DNA of 8,917 nucleotides from Alphaproteobacteria bacterium UBA2966. Lineage in GTDB: Bacteria > Pseudomonadota > Alphaproteobacteria > UBA2966. Shown piece by piece: positions 6,669 to 8,917 of the stretch (the stretch's first letter is position 1; the number at the start of each line of letters is the position of its first letter). The position numbers and the translations under genes were made by a program. The notes under the pieces are model-generated. The model did not search any database. It had not been told where the DNA came from and worked only from the letters and a program-made list of their open reading frames with translations. The stretch lies in the NCBI GenBank assembly GCA_002348365.1, contig DEBC01000051.1, positions 1 to 8,917 on the forward strand, given 5' to 3'.

Positions 6669-7562
6669 CTAACCCTCTCCACCATCCCGGACAAAGGGAT
6701 ACATTCTGCTCCAATCCGCGCCCGGCATCTCCCGCTCCATGTGCGCACAAATCTTACTGACCAGGGTGCCGACCGCGTTGGGGGAGTTTCCGCTCCTGAC
6801 TTCGTCGGCATAGACCGACACGTCCTTGGCGAGAATCTCGATTGTCGCCCCAACGTCATAAGTTTCAGTCTCAACCAATGTCGGGAAGATATACGAGGTC
6901 GCAACATTCTGGCCGCTCGAGACATTCAGCACCTCGAGGATCGATTTCATATCAAGGTTCTGGTTGAGGCCGTAAACCATCGCCTCGCTCACTGATATCA
7001 GTGACGCCGTGAACACGAAATTGTTGATCAGCTTGATGGCCTGGGCCTGGCCCGGTTCTTCCCCTACATGGAACACCTTGCGGCCCATCACCTCCATGGC
7101 CGGGCGCACCCGCTCGACCGCAGCGCTTGGCCCCGCGACGATGAAGGTCAGAGAGGCGGCTTTTGCGGCTTCGTGGCCCACGCCGGTACTTCCGGAACCG
7201 CCGGCGACAGGTGAGTCGATATACGTGACGTCGACCTCTTTCAGGCGTGCTTCCGCGGCACGGGCCGTATTTGAACCGATGGTGGACGTATCTATGAAAA
7301 CTGAGACCGTCCGGTCGTTCGCCGCCGCGATCTCCTCGGCGATGCTTTCTACCGATTTCTGCTTGTCGACACTGGTGAACACAATGTCGGCATTGCCAGC
7401 GATCTGCGTTGCGGAACTGGCAATCTCCGCGCCCTCCGGGGCCCGCTCCTCCGTTCCCGCAATGTCGTAGCAGATGACGGAATATCCTGCTTTGACCAAA
7501 TTGCCGGCCATGGGATTGCCCATATTCCCAAGGCCGATAAATCCGATACGTTCTAACGCCAT
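6669..7562 (-). CDS. NAD(P)-dependent beta-hydroxyacid dehydrogenase, 3-hydroxyisobutyrate dehydrogenase-like
   Basis: This is a soluble enzyme of the 3-hydroxyisobutyrate / tartronate semialdehyde reductase family, which oxidises or reduces a small beta-hydroxy acid. The 297 residues match the family. The Rossmann motif is GFIGLGNMGNPMAGNL (7-22), D33 ends the second strand (suggesting NAD(H)), the substrate-site signature is DSPVAGG (116-122), and the catalytic lysine is K177 in IKLINN with N181. Between DSPVAGG and LTFIVAG there are about seven more residues than in usual members (an Ala/Gly-rich stretch with H130 and E131). The C-terminal helical domain includes LAKDVSVYADEV. The ATG at 7562 has AGGA (7572-7569) 6 nt upstream. 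The gene follows the TRAP permease on the same strand after 211 nt, so its substrate may be what the transporter brings in. The exact substrate cannot be assigned. Confidence 0.92.
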   Translation of the reverse strand: MALERIGFIGLGNMGNPMAGNLVKAGYSVICYDIAGTEERAPEGAEIASSATQIAGNADIVFTSVDKQKSVESIAEEIAAANDRTVSVFIDTSTIGSNTARAAEARLKEVDVTYIDSPVAGGSGSTGVGHEAAKAASLTFIVAGPSAAVERVRPAMEVMGRKVFHVGEEPGQAQAIKLINNFVFTASLISVSEAMVYGLNQNLDMKSILEVLNVSSGQNVATSYIFPTLVETETYDVGATIEILAKDVSVYADEVRSGNSPNAVGTLVSKICAHMEREMPGADWSRMYPFVRDGGEG

Positions 7563-7655
7563 TTCAAATCCTACGTTTCACAACTTCGTTTCTCAAATTC
7601 GCCGCTTTGCAAGAAAGTCAATGTCGGCCAATCCCATGCAGTTGAGGAGGGCATT

Positions 7656-7685
7656 CCAATCCTCTCCACCCCAATCCTCTCCACC
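7656..7685. repeat. Perfect 15-bp tandem duplication
   Basis: CCAATCCTCTCCACC occurs twice head to tail (7656-7670 and 7671-7685) with no mismatch, inside the 211-nt gap between the TRAP permease gene and the dehydrogenase gene. On the coding strand of those genes it reads GGTGGAGAGGATTGG twice. It lies about 95-125 nt upstream of the dehydrogenase start. It may be a slippage duplication or a doubled protein-binding site. I see no convincing small gene in the rest of the gap. Confidence 0.9.
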
Positions 7686-7773
7686 ATGGTCGCATATCGT
7701 TCTCCCGCGTGGCACTCCGTACCTGGCGGTTCCGGGGTTCAAACTCCCGATGACCAGTCCATCGAACCTGCGG

Positions 7774-8917
7774 CTAATAGACGTAACCCAGCATGGACGG
7801 TATCCACATAGTCAGTGCCGGCACATAGGTCACCAAACCCAGAATAAACAATTGAGCCAAACAGAATGGCAGTATCGCGACCGAGATTTTTTCGACACTG
7901 ACTCTTGCTATAGGAACTGTCGCGAAAAGCACGGTCCCCACTGGTGGTGTACCCAGCCCGATAATCAAATTGATTATCATAATGAGGGAAAAATGGATGG
8001 GGTCTATTCCAAACGCGATGGCCACCGGCATTAGGATCGGTCCCAGGATGAGTATGTTCGCCGTCGCATCCAAGAGCATCCCCATCACAAGAAGAAAAAT
8101 ATTGATGAGGATAAGAACCAGAATTTTGTTTGTCGTAACCTCGGTCAGACCCTCGGCAATGATTTTAGGCACTTCCAGAATAGTCAGGAGCCACGCAAAA
8201 GGCGCCGAGGCCCCAACAAGCAAAAGAATGACACCCGTAGTCACGCCGCTTCGGAACACGCAATCAATAAGCTCAGAAAAGGTAACATTCCGATAAACGA
8301 CCAACGCTAAAAAGGCCGTGTATCCAACCGCTATTCCGGCTGCTTCCGTTGCCGTAAAAACGCCAAACACGATCCCACCGATGATTATCACCGGCAACAT
8401 GAGAGGCAGTATGGAGTGTGAAAGCTGCTTGAGAAATTCGAGAGGGTGGAACTTTTTGGAGTTAACTGGATATTTTCTCCGGACACTGATGACGAAGGCA
8501 ACAATCATCAGCGACAGCCCTATCAATATACCGGGGATGATCCCTGCTGCGAAAAGGGCTCCTATGGAAACCCCGAGCGTGGATCCATATATCACCATGC
8601 CAACGCTGGGAGGTATAATCGCTCCTATCATCGATGAACTGGCCGTCACCGCCGCAGAAAAATCTGCATCGTAGCCTTCATCCTTCATCACTGGGATGAG
8701 AACGGACCCAACGGATACAGTATCGGCAACTGCAGATCCGTTCAGGCCAGCAAAAAGCATACTCACCACAATATTGACTTGCGCGAGACCTCCCCTGATC
8801 CAACCCACCAGACTGTTGCTCAGCTTAATGAGCTGATGAGTGATTTTCGATGTGTTCATCAGGTTCCCCGCTAAGATGAACAGGGGGATGGCCATAAGAG
8901 GAAAAGTATCTAGCGAT
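7774..8917 (-). CDS. dctM: TRAP transporter large permease subunit, DctM family (N-terminus beyond window)
   Basis: This is the large membrane subunit of a tripartite ATP-independent periplasmic transporter, which uses an ion gradient to import organic acids delivered by a periplasmic binding protein. The frame is open to the window edge and reads SLDTFPL before an internal Met at 8895, which is not the start. About 380 residues are visible, and roughly 45-50 N-terminal residues are missing from a typical 425-430. Family landmarks in order are AIPLFILAGNLMN, GSAVADTVSVGSVLIPVMKDEGYDADF, ASSSMIGAIIPPSVGMVIYG, a segment ending FTATEAAGIAVGY, and GLGTPPVGTVLFATVPIA near the end, with about 10 hydrophobic helices. 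Sampled lines are about 43-50% GC, well below the left half. The small permease (DctQ) and binding protein (DctP) should lie to the right, outside the window. The ligand is not determinable from this subunit. Confidence 0.96.
   Translation of the reverse strand, partial: SLDTFPLMAIPLFILAGNLMNTSKITHQLIKLSNSLVGWIRGGLAQVNIVVSMLFAGLNGSAVADTVSVGSVLIPVMKDEGYDADFSAAVTASSSMIGAIIPPSVGMVIYGSTLGVSIGALFAAGIIPGILIGLSLMIVAFVISVRRKYPVNSKKFHPLEFLKQLSHSILPLMLPVIIIGGIVFGVFTATEAAGIAVGYTAFLALVVYRNVTFSELIDCVFRSGVTTGVILLLVGASAPFAWLLTILEVPKIIAEGLTEVTTNKILVLILINIFLLVMGMLLDATANILILGPILMPVAIAFGIDPIHFSLIMIINLIIGLGTPPVGTVLFATVPIARVSVEKISVAILPFCLAQLFILGLVTYVPALTMWIPSMLGYVY

Noticed and set aside
6457..6750. 97-residue minus-strand frame covering the convergent gap
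   Set aside because: It overlaps the end of both flanking genes and has no recognisable domain. The gap's inverted repeats explain its odd composition better.
8318..8674. 118-residue plus-strand frame opposite the TRAP permease
   Set aside because: It is antisense to a clear DctM coding region and has no independent support.

Overview
The window is GC-rich DNA, roughly 60-65% over most of its length by hand count of sample lines, with tightly packed bacterial genes. Base composition, the TRAP transporter and the general gene style suggest a proteobacterium, probably alphaproteobacterial. That assignment is an inference: there is no rRNA or phylogenetic marker here.

Left part (1-5097, + strand): a 2-oxoacid dehydrogenase operon in the order E1 alpha (5' end cut by the window edge), E1 beta, E2, E3. 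The genes are separated by 12 nt, overlap by 4 nt, or are separated by 16 nt. E1 alpha and E1 beta are separate subunits. E1 beta has no N-terminal lipoyl domain, and both read like the Bacillus (Gram-positive type) pyruvate dehydrogenase rather than a branched-chain enzyme. Together the four genes encode a full complex: decarboxylation on thiamine diphosphate, acyl transfer through a lipoyl lysine to CoA, and reoxidation of lipoamide with NAD+. A TauE/SafE-family membrane exporter follows on the same strand after 54 nt and may be co-transcribed.

Middle (5098-6668): a minus-strand short-chain dehydrogenase (SDR) split by an apparent one-base insertion, convergent with the exporter gene. Divergent from it is a small plus-strand gene for a 128-residue putative lipoprotein that I do not recognise. 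The convergent gap after it (6483-6668) holds at least two hairpin-forming inverted repeats.

Right part (6669-8917, - strand): a TRAP transporter large permease subunit (DctM, N-terminus beyond the window) lies upstream of a 3-hydroxyisobutyrate dehydrogenase-like NAD(P) enzyme. The 211-nt gap between them contains a perfect 15-bp tandem duplication. This pair could be an uptake-plus-oxidation unit for a small hydroxy acid. The TRAP gene is clearly less GC-rich (about 43-50% in sampled lines) than the left half.

I found no CRISPR array, tRNA, rRNA, transposase or phage gene, and no convincing new multi-gene system. The points most worth a second look are the frameshifted SDR, the orphan lipoprotein, the dehydrogenase-exporter linkage, the HIBADH substrate-loop insertion and the repeats in the two right-hand gaps.
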